A stretch of 64,000 nt of DNA from Pithys albifrons albifrons (Eukaryota > Chordata > Aves > Passeriformes > Thamnophilidae): contig NC_092471.1 in assembly GCF_047495875.1 (NCBI RefSeq), forward strand, positions 20,176,501 through 20,240,500, read 5' to 3'. The translations under genes and the position numbers were made by a program. Shown piece by piece: positions 23,201 to 48,249 of the stretch; positions within the stretch are counted from its first letter, which is position 1; the number at the start of each line of letters is the position of its first letter. The notes beneath the pieces were generated by a model. That model had not been told where the DNA came from and did no database searches. It saw only the letters and a list, made by a program, of their open reading frames with translations.

Positions 23201-23479
23201 CATGGCTGAGAGGAGCCAGGGGGGGACCACAGGCTTCTGCCAAGCCCACCACTTCCCAAGGACAAGCCCTGGCACCCACAGCCCTGCCTCTGAACCCCCC
23301 AAAACCTGCATCAGGATCCCCAGGGCAGAGAGCAGAGCTGGGCAGGGCCTTCCTGGGGAGGAGAGACAGCCCTGAGGGGCAAAAATTATGGGCAGGCTGG
23401 GATGTCTTTAGAGCCAAAATGTGCCATGTGCCAGGGCTCGGGAGGGCACACCTGAGATCCAAGAGCTCTGACAGGGGGG
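20298..23479. other. 3.2 kb with no gene recognised
   Basis: Balanced composition. Open frames reach 144 residues, none with a known domain or splice-site pair. No repeat edge was identified. Confidence 0.4.
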
Positions 23480-25165
23480 CGGGGGGAGAGGGGACAAGGC
23501 TCTAAGGGGGGAATAAGGGACGTGCCAGGGCTCTGAGAGGGGACACACGAGGTGACAGGGCTCTGAGAGGGGAAACAGAACGTGGCAAGGCTCTGAGAGG
23601 GGACACATGAGGTGACAGGGCTGTGAGAGGGGACACAGAAGGTGACAAGGCACTGAGAGGGGACACGTGAGGCTCTGAGAGGGGACACACAATGTGACAA
23701 AGCTTTGAAAAGGAACACATGATGTGTCAAGGCTCTGAGAGGGGACACAAGGTGACAAGGCTCTGAGAGGGGACACAGAAGTTGACAGGGCTCTGAGAGG
23801 GGTCACAGAAGGTGGCAGGGCTGTGAGAGGGGACACTGAAGGTGGCAGGGCTGTGAGAGGGGACACATGAGGTGACAGGGCTCTGAGAAGGGACACAGAA
23901 GGTGCCAGGGCTCTGAGAGGGGACACAGGAGGTGCCAGGGCTCTGAGAGGGGACACAGAAGGTGCCAGGGCTCTGAGAGGGGACACATGAGGTGTCAGGG
24001 CTCTGTGAGGGGACACAGGAGGTGAGTGGGCTCTGAGAGGGGACACAGAAGGTGCCAGGGCTCTGAGAGGGGACACATGAGGTGAGAGGGCTCTGAGAGG
24101 GGACACAGAGGGTGATAAGGCTCTGAGAATGGACACAGGGTGACAAGGCTTTGAGAGGGGACACACAAGGTGTCAAGAGTCTGGACAAATCAGGAAACAA
24201 GGTTCTGAGAGGGGACACAGGAGGCTCCAAGAGGGGACACATGAGGTGACAGGGCTCTGCGAGGGGACACAGGAGGTGCCAGGGCTCTGAGAAGGGACAC
24301 AGGAGGTGCTCTGAGAGGACTCACAAGGTGCCAGGGCTCTGAGAAGGGACACAGGAGGTGCCAGGGCTCTGAGAGGGGACACATGAGATGACGGGGCTCT
24401 GAGAGGGGACACAGAAGGTGACAAGGCTCTGAGAGGGGACACCGAGGGTGATAAGGCTCTGAGAATGGACACAAGGTGACAAGGCTTTGAGAGGGGACAC
24501 ATGAGGCTCTGAGAGGGGACAAATCAGATGACAAGACTCTGCAAGGGGACAAACGTGGTGCCAGGGCTCTGAGAGGGAACACAGAAGGTGCCAGGGCTCT
24601 GAGAGGGGACACAGGAGGTGCCAGGGCTCTGAGAAGGGACACAGGAGGTGCTCTGAGAGGACTCACAAGGTGCCAGGGCTCTGAGAAGGGACACAGGAGG
24701 TGCCAGGGCTCTGAGAGGGGACACATGAGATGACGGGGCTCTGAGAGGGGACACCGAGGGTGACAAGGCTCTGAGAATGGACACAAGGTGACAAGGCTTT
24801 GAGAGGGGACACATGAGGCTCTGAGAGGGGACAAATCAGATGACAAGACTCAGCAAGGGGACAAACGTGGTGCCAGGGCTCTGAGAGGGGACACAGAAGG
24901 TGGCAGGGCTTTGAGAGGGGACACATGAGGTGAGAGGGCTCTGCGAGGGGACACAGAAGGTGCCAGGGCTGTGAGAGGGGACACAGAAGGTGCCAGGGCT
25001 CTGAGAGGGGACGCAGAAGGTGCCAGGGCTCTGAGAGGGGACACAGAAGGTGGCAGGGCTTTGAGAGGGGACACATGAGGTGACAGGGCTGTGAGAGGGG
25101 ACACATGAGGTGCCAGGGCTCTGAGAGGGGACACAGAAGGTGCCAGGGCTGTGAGAGGGGACCGA
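23480..25165. repeat. ~30-bp minisatellite, 1.7 kb
   Basis: The array is made of GGCTCTGAGAGGGGACACAG followed by GAAGGTGCCAG-like spacers, with a 30- to 32-bp period and higher-order variants (about 24200-24520 resembles 24520-24850). The minus-strand Ser-Pro-Leu frames of 100-250 residues come from the array. It ends about 400 bp before the tRNA gene. Confidence 0.97.
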
Positions 25166-25572
25166 GCCCCCCCATTTATACATCCATATATTATCTATTC
25201 CTGTGTATGTAACTCTTGAGCACTTCGGTGCTGCCGGACTTGCAGTGCAATGGTGTTTGCCTCGGGCAGCTCCGGGCGGGTTAAACCCCCCTGTGGGACA
25301 CAAGCAGGGGTTTTATCTTCCTTGCATTAGCGAAGGGGCAATTAGCGGCGTGTTAATTAGCGAGGGCTGCATGTCCAGCGTGCTCGGACGTTTCCAACAC
25401 GTGCCAAGCCGCCTTTGCAGCCCAAAGCGCGTCCTGCGGCTTCGGGTGGGGAAATTCTCCCGCAGAGCTGCAAAAATAGTGCCCGACAGGGTTCTGCGGG
25501 GGGAATGTGAGGAGGAAAAGAGGGAGAGAAGAGACACACGTTGACCTTTGCGGTGGGAAAGAAAAAGGGAGC
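25166..25572. other. Unique sequence between minisatellite and tRNA
   Basis: No gene recognised. The final bases, read on the minus strand, hold the tRNA's oligo-T terminator. Confidence 0.4.
25563..25567 (-). terminator. RNA polymerase III terminator (T5)
   Basis: The minus strand downstream of the tRNA reads GCTCCCTTTTTC. The run of five T about five bases past the tRNA 3' end is the usual pol III stop. Confidence 0.8.
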
Positions 25573-25644
25573 TTCCCATACCGGGAGTCGAACCCGGGCC
25601 GCCTGGGTGAAAACCAGGAATCCTAACCGCTAGACCATATGGGA
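25573..25644 (-). tRNA. tRNA-Glu (anticodon TTC)
   Basis: The 72-nt minus-strand sequence begins TCCCATATGGTCTAGCGG and ends GACTCCCGGTATGGGAA. The acceptor stem TCCCATA/TATGGGA pairs fully. The anticodon arm is CCTGG-TTTTCAC-CCAGG with TTC in the loop, and the T arm has CCGGG-TTCGACT-CCCGG, including the B box GGTTCGA. It matches vertebrate tRNA-Glu(UUC) almost base for base. No intron, CCA not encoded. It lies about 200 bp upstream of the Rag GTPase promoter, facing away from it. Confidence 0.97.
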
Positions 25645-25840
25645 GGCGCTGTGTGCGGGGTGGCCCGCGCGACCCAAAGCGCTGTCACCCGGGACTGTGC
25701 GGCCCCGATGGGCCCCGCTCTCACTCCATACGTGCGTCTGGAACCATCGGGAACCACCAGGAACCACCGGGAATCACCGGGATCCCGCCCCCACGCCACA
25801 GAGCCCTTCGCTCTGCCAGCACTGGGCTTTGCCCTCACCC

Positions 25841-26169
25841 AAAATGGCGGCCGAGCCTTCAGGCGCCTCACGTGACAGGCGAGGGGCGCGCGCGGCGGCG
25901 GGCGGGGCGCGCGGTCACGTGACCGGCGTTGGCCGCGGCGCGCCGGGTCCCGTGAGCGGCGGGGGGGGGTGGGACACGCCGGGATATACACCGGGATATA
26001 TCGGGATATACACCGCGATATACCGCGATACATCCGCGGCAGCGCCCCCCGGCCCGCCCCCAGCGCCGCCGCCGCCGCCCGCCCCGGGGCACACACCGGC
26101 ACAGCCGGCCCCGAGCCCGCCCGACCCACCGGGGGTCGCACCGGCACAGCCCGCCCAGCGCCGCCGCAG
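25841..26169 (+). promoter_or_regulatory. RRAGA: CpG promoter and non-coding exon 1 of the Rag GTPase gene
   Basis: The block holds a YY1-type AAAATGGCGGCC (25841-25852) and two E-boxes, TCACGTGAC (25868-25876) and the perfect palindrome GGTCACGTGACC (25913-25924). The second fits the CLEAR motif (GTCACGTGAC) bound by TFEB/TFE3 and the USF site. CpG density is high. A CCGCAG/GTACCG donor at 26169/26170 would end a non-coding first exon and joins to the acceptor at 27799. Transcription start is not fixed by sequence. Confidence 0.7.
25979..26034. repeat. GGGATATACACC short tandem repeat in the Rag promoter
   Basis: Four to five units of CCGGGATATACA / CCGCGATATA type lie in the presumed first-exon or promoter region. 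They are AT-cored words in an otherwise GC-only block. Confidence 0.85.
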
Positions 26170-26334
26170 GTACCGGCCCGGCACGGCACGGCACGGCACG
26201 GCCCGGCACGACACGGCACGGCCCGGCCCGGCACGGCACGGGGGCAGAGGCCGCTGCGGGGCTGCGGGCGGGGAGCGCGGCCGGGGCTGCCCCGGGGGCC
26301 GCGGGGCGGGGAACGGGGAGGGAAGGGGCGTCCT

Positions 26335-26960
26335 GGGGGAATGGGACATCCAGGGGGGATCTGGGGATATCCAGGGGGGAATGGGACATCCAGGGGGGTT
26401 CTGGGGACATCCAGGGGGGGGAAATGGGACATCCAGGGGGGGGAATGGGACATCCAGGGGGGGGAATGGGACATCCAGGGGGGGGGAATGGGACATTCAG
26501 GGGGGAATGGGAAATCCAGGGGGGAATGGGCATCCAGGGGGTATCTGGGGACATCCAGGGGGGAATGGGACATCCAGGGGGGAAGGGACATCCAGGGGGG
26601 AAGGGACATCCAGGGGGGAAGGGACATTCAGGGGGGAATGGGACATCCAGGGGGGAATGGGACATTCAGGGGGGAATGGGAAATCCAGGGGGGATCTGGG
26701 GACATCCAGGGGGGATCTGGGGACATCCAGGGGGGATCTGGGGACATCCAGGGGGGATCTGGGGACATCCAGGGGGGAATGGGACATCTCGGGGGGAAGG
26801 GACATCCAGGGGGGAAGGGACATCCAGGGGGGAATGGGACATCCAGGGGGGAATGGGACATCCAGGGGGGAATGGGAAATCCAGGGGGGAATGGGACATC
26901 CAGGGGGGAATGGGACATCTTGGGGGAAGGGACATCCAGGGGGGATCTGGGGAAAAGGGC
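26335..26960. repeat. ~19-bp intronic minisatellite
   Basis: GGGACATCCAGGGGGGAAT-type units, with GATCTGG variants, repeat for about 620 bp in intron 1 of the Rag gene. The 869- and 612-residue plus-strand frames run through this and the next array and are artefacts. Confidence 0.97.
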
Positions 26961-27169
26961 TCTGGGACATCCTGGGGGAAAAAGGAAGGGCCATCCAGGG
27001 AGGAAGGGGCATCCCGAGGGGGACCTGGGGGAAGGGTCTCTGGGGCATCCCAGGGAAGGGGCATTCCAGGGAAAGCGGCTGCGGGTACATCCCGGGGGGG
27101 GAGGGACTGTGGAACATCCCAGGGGAAAGGGGGTGGAGGCATCCCGTGGTGCGAGGCCATCCCGGGGGA

Positions 27170-27645
27170 AGGGAAGGGGTATCCCAGGGAAGGGGCTGCG
27201 GGAACATCCCGGGGGAAGGGGCTGCGGGAGCATCCCGGGGGAAGGGGCTGCGGGAAGGGGCTGCGGGAGCATCCCGGGGGAAGGGGCTGCGGGAGCATCC
27301 CGGGGGAAGGGGCTGCGGGAACATCCCGGGGGAAGGGGCTGCGGGAGCATCCCGGGGGAAGGGGCTGCGGGAAGGGGCTGCGGGAGCATCCCGGGGGAAG
27401 GGGCTGCGGGAGCATCCCGGGGAAGGGGCTGCGGGAGCATCCCGGGGGAAGGGGCTGCGGGAGCATCCCGGGGGAAGGGGCTGCGGGAGCATCCCGGGGG
27501 AAGGGGCTGCGGGAGCATCCCGGGGGAAGGGGCTGCGGGAGCATCCCGGGGGAAGGGGCTGCGGGAGCATCCCGGGGGAAGGGGCTGCGGGAGCATCCCG
27601 GGGGAAGGGGCTGCGGGAGCATCCCGGGGGAAGGGGCTGCGGGGC
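27170..27645. repeat. 26-bp intronic minisatellite
   Basis: Near-perfect 26-bp units (AAGGGGCTGCGGGAGCATCC plus CGGGGG), about 17 copies, with occasional half-length units. It ends 150 bp before the first coding exon of the Rag gene. Confidence 0.97.
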
Positions 27646-27806
27646 TTGGGGTCGCCGGAGGTTTCCCGGCCGCGGGAGTTCCCCGTGGCAGCGGGAGGGC
27701 GAGGCTGTGTCGGTAATTCCCGGGGCTGCCGGGGGTGGGATCGGGATGGGCGGGAGGATCCAAGGAACGCAGCGGTCCAAGGTGGGCTTCTCTCGGCAGG
27801 TGTGTG

Positions 27807-41448
<13,642 letters not shown>

Positions 41449-41810
41449 TCCAGGGCTCTGGGGGCACAACAAATGCGTTGGGACTACTTCTTTTGAGGAG
41501 AATCTAACACTGTTGATGTCTTTGTTGGGCTTTGAGATGAGTGTGCTGCTTTGTTTTCTCTCCTGGTCACGTCGGACACTAGAGGCTCAGAGGATGTCTG
41601 GGCACACTGTGGACCTTCAGAGACTTCCCTGGCACCTGTGGGGTTGGGAAGGAGGCAGGGCAGGTTCCCAGGTTGGATGTTTTGCTGCCAGGTGGTGATT
41701 TAAGTCACAGGGATTGGGGGTATTTACTGTTTTCTTGGTTGGTTGCTAGAATAAGTTTATAAATTTCTCCTTGTCTTCAGTCATGAAAATAAATTTTTGC
41801 TACCAGGGAT
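41449..41810 (+). other. RRAGA: 3' UTR and poly(A) signal of the Rag gene
   Basis: An AATAAA at 41788-41793 lies 340 bp after the stop, giving a short 3' UTR. No later signal is needed. Confidence 0.7.
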
Positions 41811-44800
41811 TTCAGATCCTACAGCTTTGCAAAGTGGGTTTGCTTTCTTCCAAAATCTGGGAAAGCAGATGTGTGGGAGCTGCATTTCTCCTGTCATGTT
41901 TCTGGGGTGGTTTGACTGGAAGCCATCCCAGAGTTGCCTTGGTGTGCTGGGTGGGAGCTGATGCTTGGCAGCATCTCTCTCCCTTTTTTCTCTCCTGCTG
42001 CATCAAATTACTGTATAAAAAGGGTGTGGTGACTCCAAGCCTGGCTCTGCCCCTGTGTCCCTGCCCACACACCCACTGGGAGGGGAAAAATCCAACTGGG
42101 CGAGTCTGTTGGGTGAGAATGAGGAGCCAAAGGGCATGTTGGGCTGGAGAATGGAGAGGGCTCCACACAACCCCTCCCATCCCTTCTCCATCTCCATGGA
42201 ATTAACACCCGTGTCTCACACCACCCACCCAGCAGCTGCTCAGGCTGGGGGAGGCTTCAATGGGAATCATCCCTGTGGGAGAGGAGCTGTTACCAGGCCT
42301 GGAGCTGCTGGAGAACTTGTGAATGGGCTGGAGATGGAGGGGTTGTCCTTGGCTGTGGGAATGCCTGGAGTGGGAACGGCGGGTCTGGGTGGAGCAAACT
42401 GCAGTTCCCCCCACGGCTGGGACCAGTCTGGGAATGTCATGGATTCCCACACCCCAACCCTGGAGCAGGAACGTGGGGAACTGCCGATCCATGTGCTGGA
42501 GCCTCAGGAATGTCACCTCCAAGGGGTGACCTGGAAGGGCTCTGCAGCTTCAGGAGGGAAGGTGGCTTATGGCTGAAATTCTGGGCACACTGAGGCACCT
42601 TCTGCTGGGAGCAGGTGATCCCAGGACATTATCCCACAGAGCCAGGGGAAGGACAGTGGGAATGCTGCCTCATTTCCTTGGAGATGAGGAATTGCTGTTG
42701 GGCTTCCTTAGGGGATAAACTTCACATGGAAATGGGATAATGTTAAAGGGTGGAGGAGCAAAAAGGCTGTGAGGGAGGGGTGGTCCTGGAGCTGCTCAGG
42801 ACCCACACCCCGTGTGCAGATGCCCAGCCTGGAGACCCCCAGGGACAGGGATCCAGTGTTGGGGCTAAAGTTCTGCTCTTCTCTGGCTGCAAATCTCACA
42901 GGGATTCTGGGAATCAACCTTGTCCTTTTGCTCTGGCAGAGGTGCTGCTGCTGCTGCTCTGTGAGCAAACACAGGTGCCTTTATTTGGAGATGCTCCAAC
43001 AGCACCATGTTGGTTTGTTTGTCTGTCCCCAAAGCCGAGCAGGGAGGTTTGGGGGGATCAGCTCAGCACCCTCATCCCACTTCTGGAAAGCTCTTCCTCC
43101 TTTCTCTGACAGCTCTTGCTATCAGAAAAACCAAGCTGGTGCTGCTCCAGATGTTCCTCACACAAACATACAGTCCCAAAGAGCCAGCCCTCGATGAGGT
43201 GGCACCAGTCCATCCTTTTCCATCAGCATTTGACCTTGGAACTAGTAGGAACTTGATGCCACCTGTCACTGAGATCCTGAATAAATCCCCCCCTTGGCCC
43301 TGCTGCTCTGCTCTCAGGGCTGCTGTGGGGCCCAGGGTGAGTTCCTGGGGCTGGGCAGGTTGGGGGCCCTGTGTTTGTCTTGGATTTGCTCCCAGGTTTC
43401 CTGGCCATTCCCTGCCTGCATCGGATGGATCGTGGATGGCTCCAGTAGGGTGGGCTTTGGGGTGAGCAGTGGGGAGCTCTGTTAGGGTCAGCTTGGCTCC
43501 TGGGACTCTCCCTAAAGGTATTCCCTGCTTGTTTCACCTCCCTTCCAGGAGCTGAGAGTTGGCTGGGTGGGATGGACACAGGTCTGTGGTGCCCACCAGC
43601 TGCCAGGCCCTGCTCTCCAGCTGGGATCCAACACCTCCTGTGGAGGACATGGATTCTGCAGGGTGATGCCACATTCCCTGGCAACAGCCTTGCTCTGCTT
43701 AACTGTGGCTTGTAGGCACCTTGTGAGGAGCATCCACACCATCCCCAGGGGCCTGGAGTTCACATGATCCAAAATCTCCAGGTCCAAGTTCTTGTGTGAC
43801 TTTCTGCCCAAGGAGGATCTTTGCCATGAGTGAGATTGGGAGGATTTTGGATGGTTAACCCTGCATGGGGCTGGATCTCACACAGTTGCAGCCTGGCCCC
43901 ATCTCCATGTCCATTGTCCTGCTCCAGGCAGGTCCAGGTGGAAGGCTGAGGGCCTGGCCTTGCTGAGAAGAGCCTCTCCAAAGATGGGTTTCCAATCCAA
44001 GAGGCTGTTCCATTGTGTCATCACCCTCATGATTTTAAAATTATGGATAAAAGTCCACATATTGGAACTTCCCATGTTGCCTTTTGTCCTGACACCACCA
44101 TCTCCATGCCTGGCTCTTTCCTGGTGCTTCCTGGTGAGCACTCCCAAGCTGCCCCAGCACCTCCTGGATGTGCTCCAGTAGCTCCATACCTGCTTTTGAT
44201 GTGCTAAGGAGCCCCAAACTGGGCACAAGGTGGTCTCAAAGTGCCGTAGGGAGAGGAACAGTCTCCTCTTTCCTCACCAGTGATCCTGGGGATTCCTGAT
44301 GTTCATCCCGACCCTTTGAGCCCCAAGAGTCCCTACAGTTTTCCATCTTATTATCCATTTTCCCAGAAGATGCTGATGTTGGGGTTGCTCCAACATTCAG
44401 CATGTCAAGAACAAGATGGGGTGTGTTGAGCTGGGCTGGGAGGGGTCAAGAGCTGCCCTTGGCGGGATGAGCTGAGCCCACCTGAAGCATTTGGTCCAAC
44501 CAGGGCTCCAGGAAGTGCTGGGATGGAGGGACCTTCTCCCTCAGCAGAGCTAAAGGGATTTGTGGAAACATCTGGACCTGGAGATGGGAGTGGTGGTGGA
44601 TCAGGAGGCTCAGCAGGAGGGGAGAGGCAGGAGGTGCATGGCCAAGGTCCTGTGGGTTTTGTGGAATCAGGGATCACATCTGTGGTTAACCTGGAGAGGG
44701 GAGGAACTGCCCTTGGTTCCATGGCTGGATGGAGGAGGGATCTGGGTGTATTGCACATCCAGCTCCTCACCTGAACTGGCAGGAAAATGGCAAAATACCC

Positions 44801-45131
44801 ATTTCTGGGGTGCTTTGTATTTTTGGCAGGAACAGCACCCACCTCTGCTGGAGCTGAGCTGATGTTGGTGCTGCATGAAGGACTCAAGGGCTGTTGTGGG
44901 CAATGACCTTCTTGCTCTTTCTTGACCTTCTTTGTGACCACCCTCTTCTTCCAGGTCACTCTCCTGCCCCTTGCCCTCTGCCCACCCCTGGGGTGGGTCC
45001 ATGCCCTGGATCAGCCAGGGATCAGACTCGATGCTGAATCGCTGGTGCTGCTTGGACCCAACAGGCTGGAGGTGCTGGACCTTCCTCTTGAGCTTCATGT
45101 GCTGTGACAAAGCCCAAGGGACTCCTTAGAG
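41811..45131. other. 3.3-kb intergenic region, no gene recognised
   Basis: Open frames up to 184 residues occur on both strands but none has a recognised domain or conserved splice pattern. Parts, for example 43750-44450, read like old LTR or repeat sequence without clear edges. Confidence 0.35.
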
Positions 45132-45670
45132 CCCCTTCCTGGGGGGCCTGTCCCTGTCCTTCCCTCCTCTGCCAAGAGAACTCTGTGTCCCCCCAAATGT
45201 GGGGTGTCCCCAAGCCCTTCCTGCCCTGCTGCCAGAGGAGACCCCAATGCCAGGGGGACCCCCAGGAGCTGCAGGGCCCCCCAGCACAGCCCCCTGCCTG
45301 GGGTCTGCCCCTTCCTGGGGGGCCTGTCCCTGTCCTTCCCTCCTCTGCCAAGAGAACTCTGTGTCCCCCCAAATGTGGGGTGTCCCCAAGCCCTTCCTGC
45401 CCTGCTGCCAGAGGAGGCCCCAATGCCAGGGGGACCCCCAGGAGCTGCAGGGCCCCCCAGCACACCCCCCTGCCTGGGGTCTGCCCCTTCCTGTGGGGCC
45501 TGTCCGTGTCCTTCCCTCCTCTGCCAAGAGAACTCTGTGTCCCCCCAAATGTGGGGTGTCCCCAAGCCCTTCCTGCCCTGCTGCCAGAGGAGGCCCCAAT
45601 GCCAGGGGGACCCCCAGGAGCTGCAGGGCCCCCCAGCACAGCCCCCCGCCTGGGGTCTGCCCCTTCCTGC
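45132..45670. repeat. 176-bp tandem repeat, three full copies
   Basis: The landmark CCCCTTCCTG starts at 45132, 45308, 45484 and 45660, exactly 176 bp apart. Copies differ at only a handful of positions by eye, so the expansion is recent. 176 is not a multiple of three, yet each frame stays open, giving 220-270-residue frames that are artefacts. Confidence 0.97.
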
Positions 45671-46620
45671 CTAAATTCATCCCTAGGGATGCACTGCCAG
45701 GGAGAGCAGGAGGGGGGACATGCCCAGGGCCCCCAACTGCCAGAGAGACCCCAGGGTACTCCATGCCCTGTTCCCCCTTTTCCTTTTTTTGGGGAATGTC
45801 CCCTGGCACTGCAGCTCAGAGACATCGGGAGTGGGGAGGGTCCAGGGTTGGGGGTTCCTCCAGGGACATTTAACCACCCAACTCCTTCCCCAGAAAGCTT
45901 TTCTGGTCCCCAGAAGCCTCACTGAGGGGGGAGGTTGGCCAAGGGCAGCCCCTCCCCATGGAGGGGAGGGGAGGGTGGTCCCGTGTGACCTCAGTCTGGT
46001 GCCTCTCCCTGGGTATTTTTGGAGGAGGTTGCAGGTTTTTTGGCTCAAATGGGGTCAGCTCGGTCCTGGTTGAGCCGAAGTGGCCTGGCAGGAGTGGGGG
46101 GTCCCGGGGGTCCCTCCTCCCCCCCAGCTGAGCTCTGTCTTGGTGTGGAGGGACCGGCCCTCGAGTCACCCCCGGGGGGCACATCGGGGGGGGGTGGGGG
46201 GATGGAAGGTGTCACCAGGTCACGTGTCCCAGCCCTGGGGATGAGCTGGGTTGAGGCAAGGAGGGTCACCCTGCATTTTGGGGCGTCCTGGGGTGATTAA
46301 CCCAGCCATGACCTGCCCCAGCCTGCAGCTGAGCCCTGTGGGGCACCCGGGGGGTCACCCCGGGACTGGGGTCACCCCGAGGACGGGGACATTGCACCTG
46401 GAACTGCCAGGTCACCACAGGACAAGAGGCTGGAAAACCGTCGGTGCAGGGAGTGTGGGGTGGGTGGGGGTGGGTTCCCACGTGGCAGCCCCACCCTGGG
46501 AGCTCCCCGAGACCCCCAGGAAGGGGCTGGGGGACCTCCAAACCCCCCTGAGGCTGCAGCCCCTTGGAGAGGTTCCCCCACCCTGGGCACCTCACGGCCC
46601 CCCTGCCCACACGGGTGCCC
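45671..46620. other. GC-rich intergenic sequence
   Basis: No gene recognised between the two tandem arrays. Confidence 0.35.
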
Positions 46621-47700
46621 CCGGCTGGGGTGCCAAGGGGGTACCCCAGAGATTGGGGGGGGTGTTACCTGCGGGGTGGGGCAGAGATTGGGCAGGGGGT
46701 GCCAAGGGGGTACCCCAGAGATTGAGTGGGGGGGCTGGGGAGGGATTACCTGTGGGGTGGGGCAGAGATTGGGCAGGGGGTGCCAAGGGGGTACCCCAGA
46801 AATTGAGGGGGGGGGCTGGGGGGGGATTACCTGTGGGGTGGGGCAGAGATTGGGCAGGGGGTGCCAAGGGGGTACCCCAGAGATTAGGGGGGGTGTTACC
46901 TGCGGGGTGGGGCAGAGATTGGGCAGGGGGTGCCAAGGGGGTACCCCAGAGATTGGGGGCTGGGGAGGGATTACCTGCGGGGTGGGGCAGAGATTGGGCA
47001 GGGGGTGCCAAGGGGGTACCCCAGAGATTGGGGGCGGGGGTGTTACCTGCGGGGTGGGGCAGAGACTGGGCAGGGGGTGCCAAGGGGGTACCCCAGAGAT
47101 TGGGGGGGGGGGTGTTACCTGCGGGGTGGGGCAGAGACTGGGCAGGGGGTGCCAAGAGGGTACCCCAGAGATTGAGTGGGGGGGCTGGGGAGGGATTACC
47201 TGTGGGGTGGGGCAGAGATTGGGCAGGGGGTGCCAAGAGGGTACCCCAGAGATTGAGTGGGGGGGCTGGGGAGGGATTACCTGTGGGGTGGGGCAGAGAT
47301 TGGGCAGGGGGTGCCAAGGGGGTACCCCAGAAATTGAGTGGGGGGGCTGGGGAGGGATTACCTGTGGGGTGGGGCAGAGATTGGGCAGGGGGTGCCAAGG
47401 GGGTACCCCAGAGATTGGGGGGGGTGTTACCTGCGGGGTGGGGCAGAGGTTGGGCAGGGGGTGCCAAGGGGGTACCCCAGAAATTGAGTGGGGGGGCTGG
47501 GGAGGGATTACCTGCGGGGTGGGGCAGAGGTTGGGCAGGGCGTGCCAAGGGGGTACCCCAGAGATTGGGGGCGGGGGGGTGTTACCTGCGGGGTGGGGCA
47601 GAGGTTGGGCAGGGGGTGCCAAGGGGGTACCCCAGAGATTGGGGGGGGGGGGTGTTACCTGCGGGGTGGGGCAGAGGTTGGGCAGGGGGTGCGGGCGGGG
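46620..47700. repeat. ~75-90-bp minisatellite, about 13 units
   Basis: Each unit contains TGCCAAGGGGGTACCCCAGA, then a variable G-rich stretch, then ACCTGYGGGGTGGGGCAGAG and TTGGGCAGG. Length variation is almost all in the G-run. The 430- to 606-residue frames across it are repeat artefacts. Confidence 0.97.
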
Positions 47701-48000
47701 AGGGGTGCAGGCAGGATCCCCCAACTCCCACTTTGGGAAGGGCCACATCCTGCCCTGTCCCCCCGGGGCACCCAGGGGTGCTCAGCTCCAGTATTTGGGG
47801 GTGCTCAGCGCCCCCTCTGGGATACGGGGTGCTCCCCCATCAGTCATGGCTGGGGGGCACTCATGACCCCCACAAGGGGGGTCTCTGCTCCCCCCCATCA
47901 CTGGCACGAGTTCCCCCCGTCTCAGCCCCTCCAGCAGCACTCGATTCTGGGGGTGCCCTCCATGGGGGGGTGGGGGTGGGTGCAAATTGGGGTTCCCCCC
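47701..48000. other. GC-rich spacer, nothing recognised
   Basis: No gene recognised. Confidence 0.3.
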
Positions 48001-48019
48001 CTCCGCCAGCCCCCCGTCC

Positions 48020-48247
48020 GTTCCCATGGCAACGCCGGATGCGCGGGGAGCCGCCCATTGGCTGCCGATGATGTCACCGCCAGGGCGGGGCCCCCCCACC
48101 CCAAAAAAAAGAGGGTGGGGGAGGGGAGCTCCGCCCCACGCGGCCCCTCCCCGCCCGTGGGGGCCCCACCCCGCCCCACCCGGCACCGCCCCGGGGGCAG
48201 CGGCGGCGGCGCGGCCGGGGATGCGCTCCGAGGAGGCGGCGGGCACG
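48020..48247 (+). promoter_or_regulatory. KLF8: CpG promoter and possible first coding exon of KLF8
   Basis: The block contains an RFX X-box-like GTTCCCATGGCAAC (48020-48033), an inverted CCAAT box (ATTGG, 48057-48061), a CRE-like TGATGTCA (48069-48076) and GC boxes. An ATG at 48221 opens MRSEEAAGT and reaches a perfect donor ACG/GTGAGG at 48247/48248 after exactly nine codons. Phase 0 joins in frame to the acceptor at 51788, which would add GQGKATPA before the next Met, for a protein of 336 residues. A second possible first-exon donor, CAG/GTACGA, lies at 51013/51014. Confidence 0.45.
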
Positions 48248-48249
48248 GT

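Noticed and set aside
23408..25303. Periodic ~30-bp repeats resembling a CRISPR array
   Set aside because: Spacers are themselves variants of the repeat, there are no cas genes, and the DNA is vertebrate; it is a minisatellite.
46251..48071. 606-residue plus-strand and 458-residue minus-strand frames
   Set aside because: Both strands stay open because the minisatellite lacks stops; protein repeats equal the DNA repeats.
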